The position numbers and the translations under genes are program-made. A stretch of DNA of 64,000 bases from NCBI RefSeq assembly GCF_904848665.1, contig NZ_CAJHCQ010000013.1, forward strand, positions 124,001-188,000, in the 5' to 3' direction. The notes under the pieces were generated by a model. The model did not search any database. It was given only the letters and a program-made list of their open reading frames with translations, and was not told the DNA's origin. Shown here piece by piece: positions 8,929 through 17,696 of this stretch (position 1 is the stretch's first letter; each line of letters opens with the position of its first letter). The stretch comes from Paraburkholderia hiiakae (GTDB taxonomy: Bacteria; Pseudomonadota; Gammaproteobacteria; Burkholderiales; Burkholderiaceae).

Positions 8929-8978
8929 GCGGACTCTTAATCCGTAGGTCGAGTGTTCGAGTCACTCACGCCCCACCA
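8929..8978 (+). other. attR: 3' fragment of tRNA-Lys (anticodon CTT)
   Basis: The anticodon arm (GCGGA-CTCTTAA-TCCGT, anticodon CTT), variable loop, T arm (GAGTG...CACTC), 3' acceptor strand and encoded CCA are intact. The sequence 5' of 8929 does not form a D arm or 5' acceptor strand, so this is not a functional tRNA. It is the duplicated crossover segment at the right end of the element. Confidence 0.88.
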
Positions 8979-8990
8979 GCCAATTCAGCC

Positions 8991-9021
8991 AAAAAGCCCG
9001 ATCCTTGCGATCGGGCTTTTT
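8991..9021 (+). terminator. Intrinsic terminator of the original tRNA-Lys gene
   Basis: AAAAGCCCGAT...ATCGGGCTTTTT hairpin with T tract, 13 bp after the CCA. It was presumably the terminator of the tRNA gene before the element was inserted. It is symmetric and could also end the minus-strand gene at 9049-9306. Confidence 0.85.
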
Positions 9022-9048
9022 GCATTTCTCCCCGGCCACTTCCTTGGG

Positions 9049-9306
9049 TTACTTCACGCGCCTCACATGACGTGACGCCTGCTTCGGACGCGGCAGCCAG
9101 CGGCTGAGCGCCTCGAAGCCGTCGAGCTGGCGAAGCAGCATGTCGACGGTCGAAAGCTGAACGTGAGTCAGGTGGTTTTGTTTGAGAAGCGCGTGCAAGC
9201 GCTTGCGCCAGTACGCGACACCCATCACCGGCATCTCGAAATCGCCGGCCAGCGACGGCGGCATCACGCGCGCGATGTGCGCGATTTCCTGTTCGACGAA
9301 TGTCAT
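9049..9306 (-). CDS. Small conserved protein, paralogue of the 26.02-kb gene
   Basis: 85 residues. Shares with the protein at 26020-26256 an N-terminal 'EIAHI-x-R-x-M-x-PSL', a central 'YW-x-x-RL-x-ALL' and 'VD-x-L' motifs, so both belong to one small family that I cannot name. Predicted all-helical, no signal peptide; the C-terminus is basic. GGGGAAAG upstream of the ATG is a weak ribosome site. First chromosomal gene after the element. Confidence 0.65.
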   Translation of the reverse strand: MTFVEQEIAHIARVMPPSLAGDFEMPVMGVAYWRKRLHALLKQNHLTHVQLSTVDMLLRQLDGFEALSRWLPRPKQASRHVRRVK

Positions 9307-9660
9307 GGCTTTCCCCGTTGGTCCTGCCGTAGTTTCTTATCGTATGAAGTACTGTAAGACGCTCCGGGGCGCTCGCCAGCCTACCCGTATGGATAGGTAA
9401 CAAATCGTCCGGCAAAATCGGGGACCGAAACCACGACAACCGGCGCCTCGCTGCCCGACTCTCGCGCTTTGTCGTTCGACGGCAGGCCGCCCATTCACTT
9501 TCCACGCTTGCCAGATCCGCGACGACATAGGCGGAAAATAATTTCGGAATCCGAAGGTTTTAACTCCGAACGGGCTATCTCACTTTTCGGACTCTTCCTA
9601 TAGGGTTTTTCTGACCAGATGCTGATCATAGTCAGATCAACTGTTCTAACGAGGTAAATC
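9307..9660. other. Intergenic region
   Basis: 354 bp between divergent small genes. The last 120 bp are AT-rich and should hold the promoter for the membrane protein at 9661. A 'CTGATCATAGTCAGATCA' segment forms an imperfect inverted repeat near 9620-9637. Confidence 0.4.
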
Positions 9661-9981
9661 ATGATGCACGGTCATCCTGTCGACCGGCTCGTGGCAGGCG
9701 CAATCGTCGGTGCGCTCGTCACGACACTTCTGGTCCTGCTCCTGGTCTGGCTGGATATTCCGCCCGAGAAGCATGTCAGCCTGGCTATCCGCCTTGCGGT
9801 GCCGGTCGTGATAGCGGCATGCGCACTCCTGATCCGCCCCTTGCTGATGAAAACGGTGCTGCGCGACCGGCGTGACCCCATGATGCTGGACGAGGATCTG
9901 AACCAGCTACTGGTCGGCCGCACGCTTGGCGTGGTTGGCGGCTTCTTCTTCGGCATCACGCTCGCGACCCAGATCCTCTAG
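9661..9981 (+). CDS. Small three-helix inner-membrane protein
   Basis: 106 residues, GAGGTAA upstream of the ATG. Three hydrophobic segments (about 9-32, 40-60 and 85-105) with a basic loop 'RPLLMKTVLRDRRD' between the second and third. No catalytic motif. Monocistronic, facing the minus-strand gene at 9992 tail to tail. Function unknown. Confidence 0.7.
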   Translation: MMHGHPVDRLVAGAIVGALVTTLLVLLLVWLDIPPEKHVSLAIRLAVPVVIAACALLIRPLLMKTVLRDRRDPMMLDEDLNQLLVGRTLGVVGGFFFGITLATQIL

Positions 9982-9991
9982 CCGCCAGCGT

Positions 9992-10186
9992 TCAGAGGAA
10001 GGGCTTGCCGTCCACCTGTTCATAGACGACGTTGCCATCGTCGTCTTCGAATTGCTCGAGGTAGTTGCGGGCGCCACACAGCGGGCACCGGAACAAGGGC
10101 CCCTGCCCTTCGTTCTTGATCACGACTTCGCTCTGTTCCCACGGGGTGCCGCACGACTGGTTGCGGCAAACGAATGTACTCGACAT
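9992..10186 (-). CDS. Small zinc-ribbon protein
   Basis: 64 residues from the ATG at 10186 with AGGAGAG upstream; longer in-frame starts lack a ribosome site. Two knuckles, C-x4-C ('CRNQSC') and CPLC, about 30 residues apart, form a rubredoxin-like or zinc-ribbon fold, followed by an acidic tail. Function unknown; such proteins often bind RNA or act as small regulators. Confidence 0.65.
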   Translation of the reverse strand: MSSTFVCRNQSCGTPWEQSEVVIKNEGQGPLFRCPLCGARNYLEQFEDDDGNVVYEQVDGKPFL

Positions 10187-10514
10187 GCAGACTCTCCTGA
10201 GTGTTACGGGTGCAAAGCCTACCGCAAGTGCGGCCCGCGCGCCGCAAATCTCCGACCCCCGCAGAAATTCCCCTTCCACGCTGTTCACTTTCTGAGCAGT
10301 TGAATGCCCCCTGCTCCGGCCTGACGCAACCCACTGATCGCATGCATGGCCCAGCTATCACGCATTTTCAGGGCACGCGCGCGCCGGGCCGGTATCGTGC
10401 GGCGCGACGCTGCTGCACCGCCGCGCTGGCATGGTTCTCGCGTTAGCGTGCGGCGGTAGCGCGGCCTCGCCGCGTCCGTCCACATCGAGATCGAGAACAC
10501 AGAGGAGCACGGAG
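10187..10514. other. Intergenic region upstream of the aldehyde dehydrogenase
   Basis: 328 bp between divergent genes, holding the promoters of both. No clear -24/-12 element or riboswitch found by eye. Confidence 0.35.
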
Positions 10515-12035
<1,521 letters not shown>

Positions 12036-12137
12036 TCGCACTGCGTGCTCTGCGCGTCGCGCGCGGTGTTTTGCGCTCCATGAGCCGCCACTGCCCGCGA
12101 CGCTTTCTTCGTTGCATCTTGAGAGGAGCGTCACGAG

Positions 12138-12518
12138 ATGGTCGAACGCGTTACCGCCACGCCGGCCGCGCTCGCGCTGATCGAGCAGCTAACGCGCGAA
12201 CACGGCCCGGTGCTCTTTCACCAGTCGGGCGGCTGCTGCGACGGCAGCGCGCCCATGTGCTTTCCCGTCGGCGAGTTCATGGTCGGCAATGTCGACGTGC
12301 AGTTGGGAGCAATAGGCGGGATGCCGTTCTATATGACGGAGGCGCAGTTTGAGTACTGGCAGCACACCCAGCTCATCATCGACGCCGTGCCAGGCAACGG
12401 CGGCATGTTTTCGCTCGAACGACCCACGGGCCTGCGCTTTCTCACGCGCTCGCGACTCTACGACGATGAAGAGAGTGCGTGGCTCGAGACGCATCCGGTG
12501 ACGCGTGTGAGTTTGTGA
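12138..12518 (+). CDS. DUF779 family protein linked to aldehyde dehydrogenase
   Basis: 126 residues with GAGAGGAG upstream. Contains 'HQSGGCCDGSAPMCFP' with three cysteines, characteristic of DUF779, a family almost always encoded beside AcoD/ExaC-type aldehyde dehydrogenases. The cysteines suggest a metal- or redox-linked role in supporting the dehydrogenase, but no function is established to my knowledge. Confidence 0.85.
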   Translation: MVERVTATPAALALIEQLTREHGPVLFHQSGGCCDGSAPMCFPVGEFMVGNVDVQLGAIGGMPFYMTEAQFEYWQHTQLIIDAVPGNGGMFSLERPTGLRFLTRSRLYDDEESAWLETHPVTRVSL

Positions 12519-12622
12519 GGCTCGAGCGCCCGACACGCCAAGGGCGTCTCCCGGAGCGCGGTGCTATCTTGCACCGCATGCAGCTGCGCATCCGCGCGGC
12601 CACCGCACCTGGAGACGCCATC

Positions 12623-13102
12623 ATGCAAAACTACGACGTGAAGCTCCTCACCCTCGAGCCGATGGACCTGCTCGCCGTCAGCCACCTGGGGCCGTACATG
12701 AAGATCGGCGATGCGTTCTACACGCTCGCGCAATGGCTCAGCGAGCGCAACGTGCGCACGTCGGGCGCGAAGATGGTCGGTATCTTTTACGACGATCCCA
12801 AAACGGTCGAAGAATCGAAGCTGCGCTCGAAAGCGGCGCTGCATCTGGGGCATGAAACCGATGTGGAGATCGTGTCGCCTGTCGAGAAGTTTCAGCTGCG
12901 CGGCGGCGAACACGCGATAGTGCTTCACAAGGGGCCGTATCAGGGGCTGCACCAAGCGTGGATGTGGTTTTACAACGAAGGATTGCAGAAGCTCGGACGC
13001 ACGCCGGACTTTTCGGCGCCTTCGTTCGAGGTTTATCTGAATACGCCCGACGAGGCGGCGCCGGAGGACCTGAAGACGGAGCTTTATATTCCGCTGGCTT
13101 GA
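12623..13102 (+). CDS. GyrI-like small-molecule-binding protein
   Basis: 159 residues from the ATG at 12623 (GGAG upstream). The whole protein is one AraC-effector-binding / SbmC-type domain: 'KLLTLEPMDLLAVSHLGPY' start, 'GIFYDDPKTV' turn, and C-terminal 'FEVYLNTP...LKTELYIPL'. Conserved Glu in the cavity (TELYIPL) suggests ligand binding. There is no DNA-binding domain. SbmC relatives in E. coli protect gyrase; here that is only analogy. It sits beside the DnaA-box region. Confidence 0.8.
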   Translation: MQNYDVKLLTLEPMDLLAVSHLGPYMKIGDAFYTLAQWLSERNVRTSGAKMVGIFYDDPKTVEESKLRSKAALHLGHETDVEIVSPVEKFQLRGGEHAIVLHKGPYQGLHQAWMWFYNEGLQKLGRTPDFSAPSFEVYLNTPDEAAPEDLKTELYIPLA

Positions 13103-13189
13103 GCCGCGCGTTTTCACAGGGTTAGAACGATGCCGCCGGGACGTTTTACGGCGGCATCTTCGTTTCCGATGCGAGGGTTCTAAGGTTTT

Positions 13190-13440
13190 AATAACGTATG
13201 TATACGTAAACGTAGTAGTAGTTAACAAGCCCCTGGGTATTCTGTGGATAACCGTGGAAAACCATTGAGTAAACAAGGTTGTGGAAAAAACATAACCTTG
13301 CGGGTGTTAACGGGACAACGCCAGGCAGCTGCTGGCAACTTTTCCACAGTTTTCGCGCCGCCGAAGTTATCCCCTTTTCATGCACAATGATTTCCAGGGG
13401 TTTTCCGAGGGTTATCCGCTGGGGGCTGTGGATAGTTTAG
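13190..13440. other. oriC: Candidate chromosomal replication origin (DnaA-box cluster)
   Basis: AT-rich relative to its surroundings. Consensus boxes (TTWTNCACA): 13243-13251 minus, 13280-13288 minus, 13340-13348 plus; one-mismatch boxes at 13427-13435 and near 13252-13260, plus TTATCC half sites near 13367 and 13412. A near-palindromic ACGTATGTATACGT and GTTAAC elements lie at the left edge. The dnaA-dnaN-gyrB genes end just to the right. A related module is found inverted at 59.77-59.82 kb, so which region fires is not decided by sequence alone. Confidence 0.65.
13196..13257 (+). repeat. Origin-like module, copy A
   Basis: Runs GTATGTATACGTA - GTAGTAG - TTAACAAG - CTGGGT - CTGTGGATAACCG - GG. 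The same order of blocks occurs in reverse complement at 59765-59820, with a 6-bp length difference and few mismatches. It contains one perfect DnaA box. Confidence 0.75.
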
Positions 13441-13481
13441 AGCGCGCGTTCCTGTTGTCTTTCAGATGAAAAACTAGCGCC

Positions 13482-13653
13482 TCTGGGTATAGGGACCTCA
13501 AGGCCGGGCACGCTGTCCAGAACATGCTGCTCCAGGCTGCCGCGTTCGGGCTTGTCGCGGTGCCCGTGGGGCCCGTTCACGGGGCGCAGGCGGCTATGCT
13601 TGCCCTCCCTGCAGGGCGTCGCCTGGCTCATCCCGGTGGGCGTTGTGGCATGA
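13482..13653 (+). pseudogene. Decayed C-terminal end of a nitroreductase-family (SagB-like) gene
   Basis: Translation of 13491 onward gives 'RDLKAGHAVQNMLLQ', 'AAAFGLVAVPVG', then 'ALPAG', the flavin-binding helix and following strand of nitroreductases. A frame change near 13620 restores 'LIPVGVVA' and a TGA at 13651, matching the family's usual C-terminal end. No start or N-terminal half is present. A minus-strand frame across the same bases is its shadow. Confidence 0.55.
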
Positions 13654-13670
13654 GTTGCGGCATCAAATGA

Positions 13671-13695
13671 AAACGCCCGGTTTCCCGGGCGTTTG
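13671..13695 (-). terminator. Intrinsic terminator after gyrB
   Basis: AACGCCCGG-TTT-CCGGGCGTT stem with T runs on both sides, 26 bp past the gyrB stop. It probably insulates the origin region from gyrB transcription and may work in both directions. Confidence 0.85.
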
Positions 13696-13720
13696 TTTTT
13701 CAATGGCAAGCTTCAGACGA

Positions 13721-16195
13721 TCAAACGTCAATATTCCCCGCCCGCAGCGCATTGCTTTCGATAAACGCACGACGCGGCTCGACATCATCACCCATGAGCG
13801 TCGTAAAGATGCCATCGGCGGCGATCGCGTCCTCGATCTGCACGCGCAGCAAACGCCGCACGGTCGGATCCATCGTCGTTTCCCAAAGCTGCCCGGGGTT
13901 CATTTCACCAAGCCCCTTATAGCGCTGCTTCGACACGTTGCGCTCGGCATCCGCGATTAGCCATTTCATCGCGCTCTTGAAGTCGTTCACGGCCATGCTG
14001 CGCTCGCCGCGCTTGATCACGGCGTTCTTGCCGATCAAGCCCTTGAACGTATTGGAAGTATTCACGAGCTGCTGATAGTCGGCGGTAAGCTGGAACTCCT
14101 CGTCGATCACCGAGACCTTCACGTTGCCGTGATGGCGTCGCTCCACGCGCAGCGAACGTTGCTCGCGCACCTGGTCGTACATCGGCACCACGCTCACCTC
14201 AGGCTTGAGCGGATCGTCGCGCAGTTGCGCTTCGAGCGCACGCGCCGAAGTCTGGGTCGATTCTTCGCTCGACAGGTCGATCGCCACGCCGTCCATGATT
14301 GCTTCGAGCGCGCGCTCGTCGTACAAACGCGAAAGACGATCCACAACGCCGCGTGCAAGCTGATACGAGCGCGCGAGTTCGCCAAGCGCGTCGCCGGAGA
14401 TTGGCGTTGCGCCTTCGTTCGGCACGAGCTCCGAGCCTTGCAGCGCGAGACGCAGCATATGCGCGTTCAGCTCCGAATCGTCCTTGAGATAACGCTCGTC
14501 CTTGCCCGCCTTCAGCTTGTACAACGGCGGCTGCGCGATATACACGTAGCCGCGTTCGATCATCTCCGGCATCTGGCGATAGAAGAACGTGAGCAGCAGC
14601 GTGCGAATGTGCGCGCCGTCCACGTCCGCGTCGGTCATGATGATGATGCGGTGATAGCGCAGCTTATCGAGGTTGTAGTCGTCCTTGCCGATGCCGCACC
14701 CCAGCGCGGTGATCAGCGTGACGATCTGCTCGGAAGACAGCAGCTTGTCGTAGCGGGCCTTTTCGACGTTCAGCACCTTGCCGCGCAGCGGCAGAATTGC
14801 CTGGAACTTGCGGTCGCGGCCTTGCTTGGCCGAGCCGCCTGCCGAGTCGCCCTCGACGATATAGACCTCCGACTTCGCCGGATCCTTCTCCTGGCAGTCC
14901 GCGAGCTTGCCCGGCAGGCCCACGCCGTCGAGCACACCCTTGCGGCGCGTCATCTCGCGCGCCTTGCGCGCGGCGTCGCGAGCACGCGCGGCGTCGACGA
15001 TCTTGCCGCAAATCGTTTTCGCGTCGTTCGGCGTTTCCAGCAAGAACTCTTCGAGCGCCTTCGCCACGACATCCTCGACCGGCGCGCGCACTTCGGAAGA
15101 AACCAGCTTGTCCTTCGTCTGCGAGCTGAACTTCGGCTCCGGCACCTTCACCGAAAGCACACACGAGAGACCTTCGCGCATGTCGTCGCCGGAGGTTTCC
15201 ACCTTGGCCTTCTTCGCGATTTCGTTGTCGGCGATGTACTTGTTAATCACACGCGTCATCGCCGCGCGCAGGCCGGTAAGGTGAGTGCCGCCGTCGCGCT
15301 GCGGGATGTTGTTGGTGAAGCACAGCACGCTTTCGTTGTAGCTGTCGTTCCACTGCATCGCCACTTCGACGCCCACGCCGTCCTTCTCGCTCGACACGTA
15401 GAAGATATTCGGGTGCAGCACCTGCTTCTGCTTGTTGATGTACTCGACGAAGCCCTTCACGCCGCCCGCGAACGCGAAGTCGTCTTCCTTGCCGGTGCGC
15501 TGGTCGGTGAGGCGAATATGCACGCCGTTATTCAGGAACGAGAGCTCGCGAATACGCTTGGCGAGAATGTCGTAGTGATACTCGACGCTGCCGAAGATGG
15601 TTTCGTCGGCCATGAAGTGCACTTCGGTACCGCGATTTTCGGTGTCGCCGAGCAGTTGCATGGGCGAAACCGTGTAACCGTCGCGCTCTTCGAGCACGCG
15701 GTTCTGCGGCACGCCACGGTGGAATTCCATGAAGTACTTCTTGCCGTTGCGGCGAACCGTGAGGCGCAGAAAGCTCGAGAGCGCGTTCACGCAAGACACG
15801 CCCACGCCGTGCAGGCCGCCCGAGACCTTGTAGCTGTTCTGGTCGAACTTGCCGCCCGCGTGCAGCTCGGTCATCACGATTTCGGCGGCGCTGCGCTTCG
15901 GATCGTGCTTGTCGTCCATTTTCACGTCCGTGGGAATGCCGCGGCCGTTGTCGGTGATCGAGATGGAGTTGTCCGCGTGAATCACCACGTGGATCTCGTT
16001 GCAGTAGCCGGCGAGGGCTTCGTCGATCGAGTTGTCGAGCACTTCGAAGACGAGATGGTGCAGACCGGTGCCGTCCGACGTGTCGCCGATGTACATCCCG
16101 GGCCGCTTGCGCACCGCCTCCAGTCCTTCGAGGATCTGGATCGACGAGGCGCCATAGCTGCTGTTGTCGGGTTGCGAGTTGTTCGTATCAGTCAT
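13721..16195 (-). CDS. gyrB: DNA gyrase subunit B
   Basis: 824 residues, normal for proteobacterial GyrB with the ~165-residue insert in the TOPRIM region. Seen: GHKL ATPase motifs ('VLDNSIDEALAGYC', 'DNGRGIP', 'GLHGVGVSCVNALS'), TOPRIM 'YIVEGDSAGGSAKQGRDR' and 'DADVDGAHIRTLLLTFFYR', and C-terminal 'RYKGLGEMNPGQLWETTMDP'. It is the ATPase subunit of the enzyme that adds negative supercoils. Third gene of dnaA-dnaN-gyrB. Confidence 0.98.
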   Translation of the reverse strand: MTDTNNSQPDNSSYGASSIQILEGLEAVRKRPGMYIGDTSDGTGLHHLVFEVLDNSIDEALAGYCNEIHVVIHADNSISITDNGRGIPTDVKMDDKHDPKRSAAEIVMTELHAGGKFDQNSYKVSGGLHGVGVSCVNALSSFLRLTVRRNGKKYFMEFHRGVPQNRVLEERDGYTVSPMQLLGDTENRGTEVHFMADETIFGSVEYHYDILAKRIRELSFLNNGVHIRLTDQRTGKEDDFAFAGGVKGFVEYINKQKQVLHPNIFYVSSEKDGVGVEVAMQWNDSYNESVLCFTNNIPQRDGGTHLTGLRAAMTRVINKYIADNEIAKKAKVETSGDDMREGLSCVLSVKVPEPKFSSQTKDKLVSSEVRAPVEDVVAKALEEFLLETPNDAKTICGKIVDAARARDAARKAREMTRRKGVLDGVGLPGKLADCQEKDPAKSEVYIVEGDSAGGSAKQGRDRKFQAILPLRGKVLNVEKARYDKLLSSEQIVTLITALGCGIGKDDYNLDKLRYHRIIIMTDADVDGAHIRTLLLTFFYRQMPEMIERGYVYIAQPPLYKLKAGKDERYLKDDSELNAHMLRLALQGSELVPNEGATPISGDALGELARSYQLARGVVDRLSRLYDERALEAIMDGVAIDLSSEESTQTSARALEAQLRDDPLKPEVSVVPMYDQVREQRSLRVERRHHGNVKVSVIDEEFQLTADYQQLVNTSNTFKGLIGKNAVIKRGERSMAVNDFKSAMKWLIADAERNVSKQRYKGLGEMNPGQLWETTMDPTVRRLLRVQIEDAIAADGIFTTLMGDDVEPRRAFIESNALRAGNIDV

Positions 16196-16254
16196 GGAAT
16201 TTTCCGGTTCTGCGTACTGCCTGTGTTACTGCTCGAGACTTTTTCAAAAAGCCA

Positions 16255-16284
16255 TAAAAACGCCAAAGGGGCGCAGCGCCCCCT
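16255..16284 (-). terminator. Hairpin between dnaN and gyrB
   Basis: GGGGCGC-A-GCGCCCC (16268-16282); on the minus strand it is followed by TTTGGCGTTTTT. It may partly terminate dnaN transcripts and set the dnaN:gyrB ratio; gyrB then needs its own promoter in the remaining 60 bp. Confidence 0.45.
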
Positions 16285-16308
16285 GGTGTTCTTCTTCTGT
16301 CGCGCTTT

Positions 16309-17412
16309 TTAGATGCGCATCGGCATCACCACGTACTTGAATTCCTCGTTCTCGGGAATCGTGATGAGTGCGCTGGAGCTGGCGTCGCCGAGGCTCACTT
16401 CCAGCGTGTCGACCTTCAGGTTCGCAAGGACGTCGAGCAGATACGTGACGTTGAACCCGATGTCGATGGTGTCGCCCTGGTAGGCGATTTCCAGCTCTTC
16501 CTGCGCCTCTTCCTGGTCGGCGTTGGTCGACATGATCTTGAGCTGGCCGGGCTCGATGATGCAGCGCACGCCCTTGAACTTGTCGGACGTGAGAATCGCC
16601 GCGCGTTGCAGCGAGCGTTGCAGTTCTTCGCGGCCGATCTGGAAGGTGTTCTTGTGCGCCTTCGGGATCACGCGCTGGAAGTCAGGGAACTTGCCTTCCA
16701 CGAGCTTCGAAACCAGTTCGACCTGGCCGAACGTGAATTTCACCTGCGTCGAACCGATGTCGATCTTCAGCACGTCGTCGATGTCTTCGAGCAGGCGCTG
16801 CAGTTCGAGAATGGTCTTGCGCGGGATGATGACTTCCTGGCGCGCGAACGAGCCTTCGATCTTCATCGACGAGAACGCGAGGCGGTGACCGTCGGTCGCG
16901 ACCGCCATGAGCTGGTCGCCGTCCACGACGAGCAGCATGCCGTTCAGGTAGTAGCGGATGTCTTGCTGCGCCATGGCGAAATACACCATGCCGAGCAACT
17001 GGCGGAACGTCTTCTGCGGCACCGCGAGGTTCGCGCCGAAGTCCTTGGCCTGGGCCACCGTGGGGAACTCGTCCGCGGCGAGCGTTTGCAAGGCGAAGCG
17101 GCTCTTGCCCGACTGCACCGTGAGGCGCTTGTCCGCGAGCGTGAGCGTGACCTGGCCGTCGGGCATGGCGCGCAGGATGTCGAGCAGCTTGCGCGCGGCG
17201 ACCGTCGTGGCCACCTGGTCGTTGCCGACGCCGAAGTCGGCGGTCGTGGTGATCTGCAACTCGAGGTCGGTCGACAGGAACGAGACGTCGGAACCGGTTT
17301 TGGTGATCAGCAGATTAGCGAGGATCGGCAACGTGTGGCGGCGTTCGACTATGCCGCTCACCGTTTGCAGCGGCCTCAGCAGGTTATCGCGTTCGGTCTT
17401 GACCAGTTGCAT
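16309..17412 (-). CDS. dnaN: DNA polymerase III beta sliding clamp
   Basis: 367 residues, the standard clamp length, from 'MQLVKTERDNLLRPLQTVSG' with AAGGAAC upstream of the ATG; the longer open frame upstream lacks clamp homology. Three tandem clamp folds end in the typical 'YVVMPMRI'. It forms the dimeric ring that tethers Pol III and other proteins to DNA. It lies 284 bp after dnaA. Confidence 0.97.
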   Translation of the reverse strand: MQLVKTERDNLLRPLQTVSGIVERRHTLPILANLLITKTGSDVSFLSTDLELQITTTADFGVGNDQVATTVAARKLLDILRAMPDGQVTLTLADKRLTVQSGKSRFALQTLAADEFPTVAQAKDFGANLAVPQKTFRQLLGMVYFAMAQQDIRYYLNGMLLVVDGDQLMAVATDGHRLAFSSMKIEGSFARQEVIIPRKTILELQRLLEDIDDVLKIDIGSTQVKFTFGQVELVSKLVEGKFPDFQRVIPKAHKNTFQIGREELQRSLQRAAILTSDKFKGVRCIIEPGQLKIMSTNADQEEAQEELEIAYQGDTIDIGFNVTYLLDVLANLKVDTLEVSLGDASSSALITIPENEEFKYVVMPMRI

Positions 17413-17696
17413 AGAGTTCCTTCGTTGATGTGACGGTCTGCGCGCCCGCCTGGCGCCGGTTTTGCCGACGTGACCCACGAATCGCATGTGTGGTCGGCGG
17501 CTTTGGGGCCGCTCAGGCGGTTGATGCAGCACAGGCCGTGGCGTGGTTCCCGCCCCGGACCGCCGGGCGGTTAAACCCATATTGTGCCTGAAAACGGACC
17601 ACTTCCCTAAATTGGGGGCGATCCGCGAAATAAACAGGGCAAACCCTTCGGGATGCGACTGTCCGCCCCGCCATTCAGGTGCTACCTGGCTGCGTG

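Larger units (their letters stand above)
1..8978. mobile_element. Integrative element (P4-satellite-like island) in tRNA-Lys, right part only
   Basis: Seen: a tyrosine integrase facing away from a 50-bp 3' tRNA-Lys fragment at 8929-8978, then an AlpA-like regulator, a primase-helicase and a cargo gene, all on the minus strand. To the right of the fragment ordinary chromosomal genes begin. Known: integrases that use the 3' end of a tRNA gene leave an intact tRNA at one end and a partial copy at the other. Inferred: the intact tRNA-Lys and attL lie left of position 1. No capsid, tail or packaging genes are visible, so this is an island or phage satellite rather than a complete prophage; conjugation genes are also not seen. 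The left boundary and full cargo are unknown. Confidence 0.8.

Noticed and set aside
8900..8978. Complete tRNA-Lys gene
   Set aside because: The D arm and 5' acceptor strand are missing; only the 3' part from the anticodon stem is present.
13437..13709. 90-codon minus-strand frame beside the DnaA boxes
   Set aside because: It is antisense to the nitroreductase remnant and crosses the gyrB terminator.
14129..16312. 727-codon plus-strand open frame opposite gyrB
   Set aside because: Shadow frame of high-GC codons on the other strand; rich in His/Arg/Val/Leu with no domain, and gyrB is certain.
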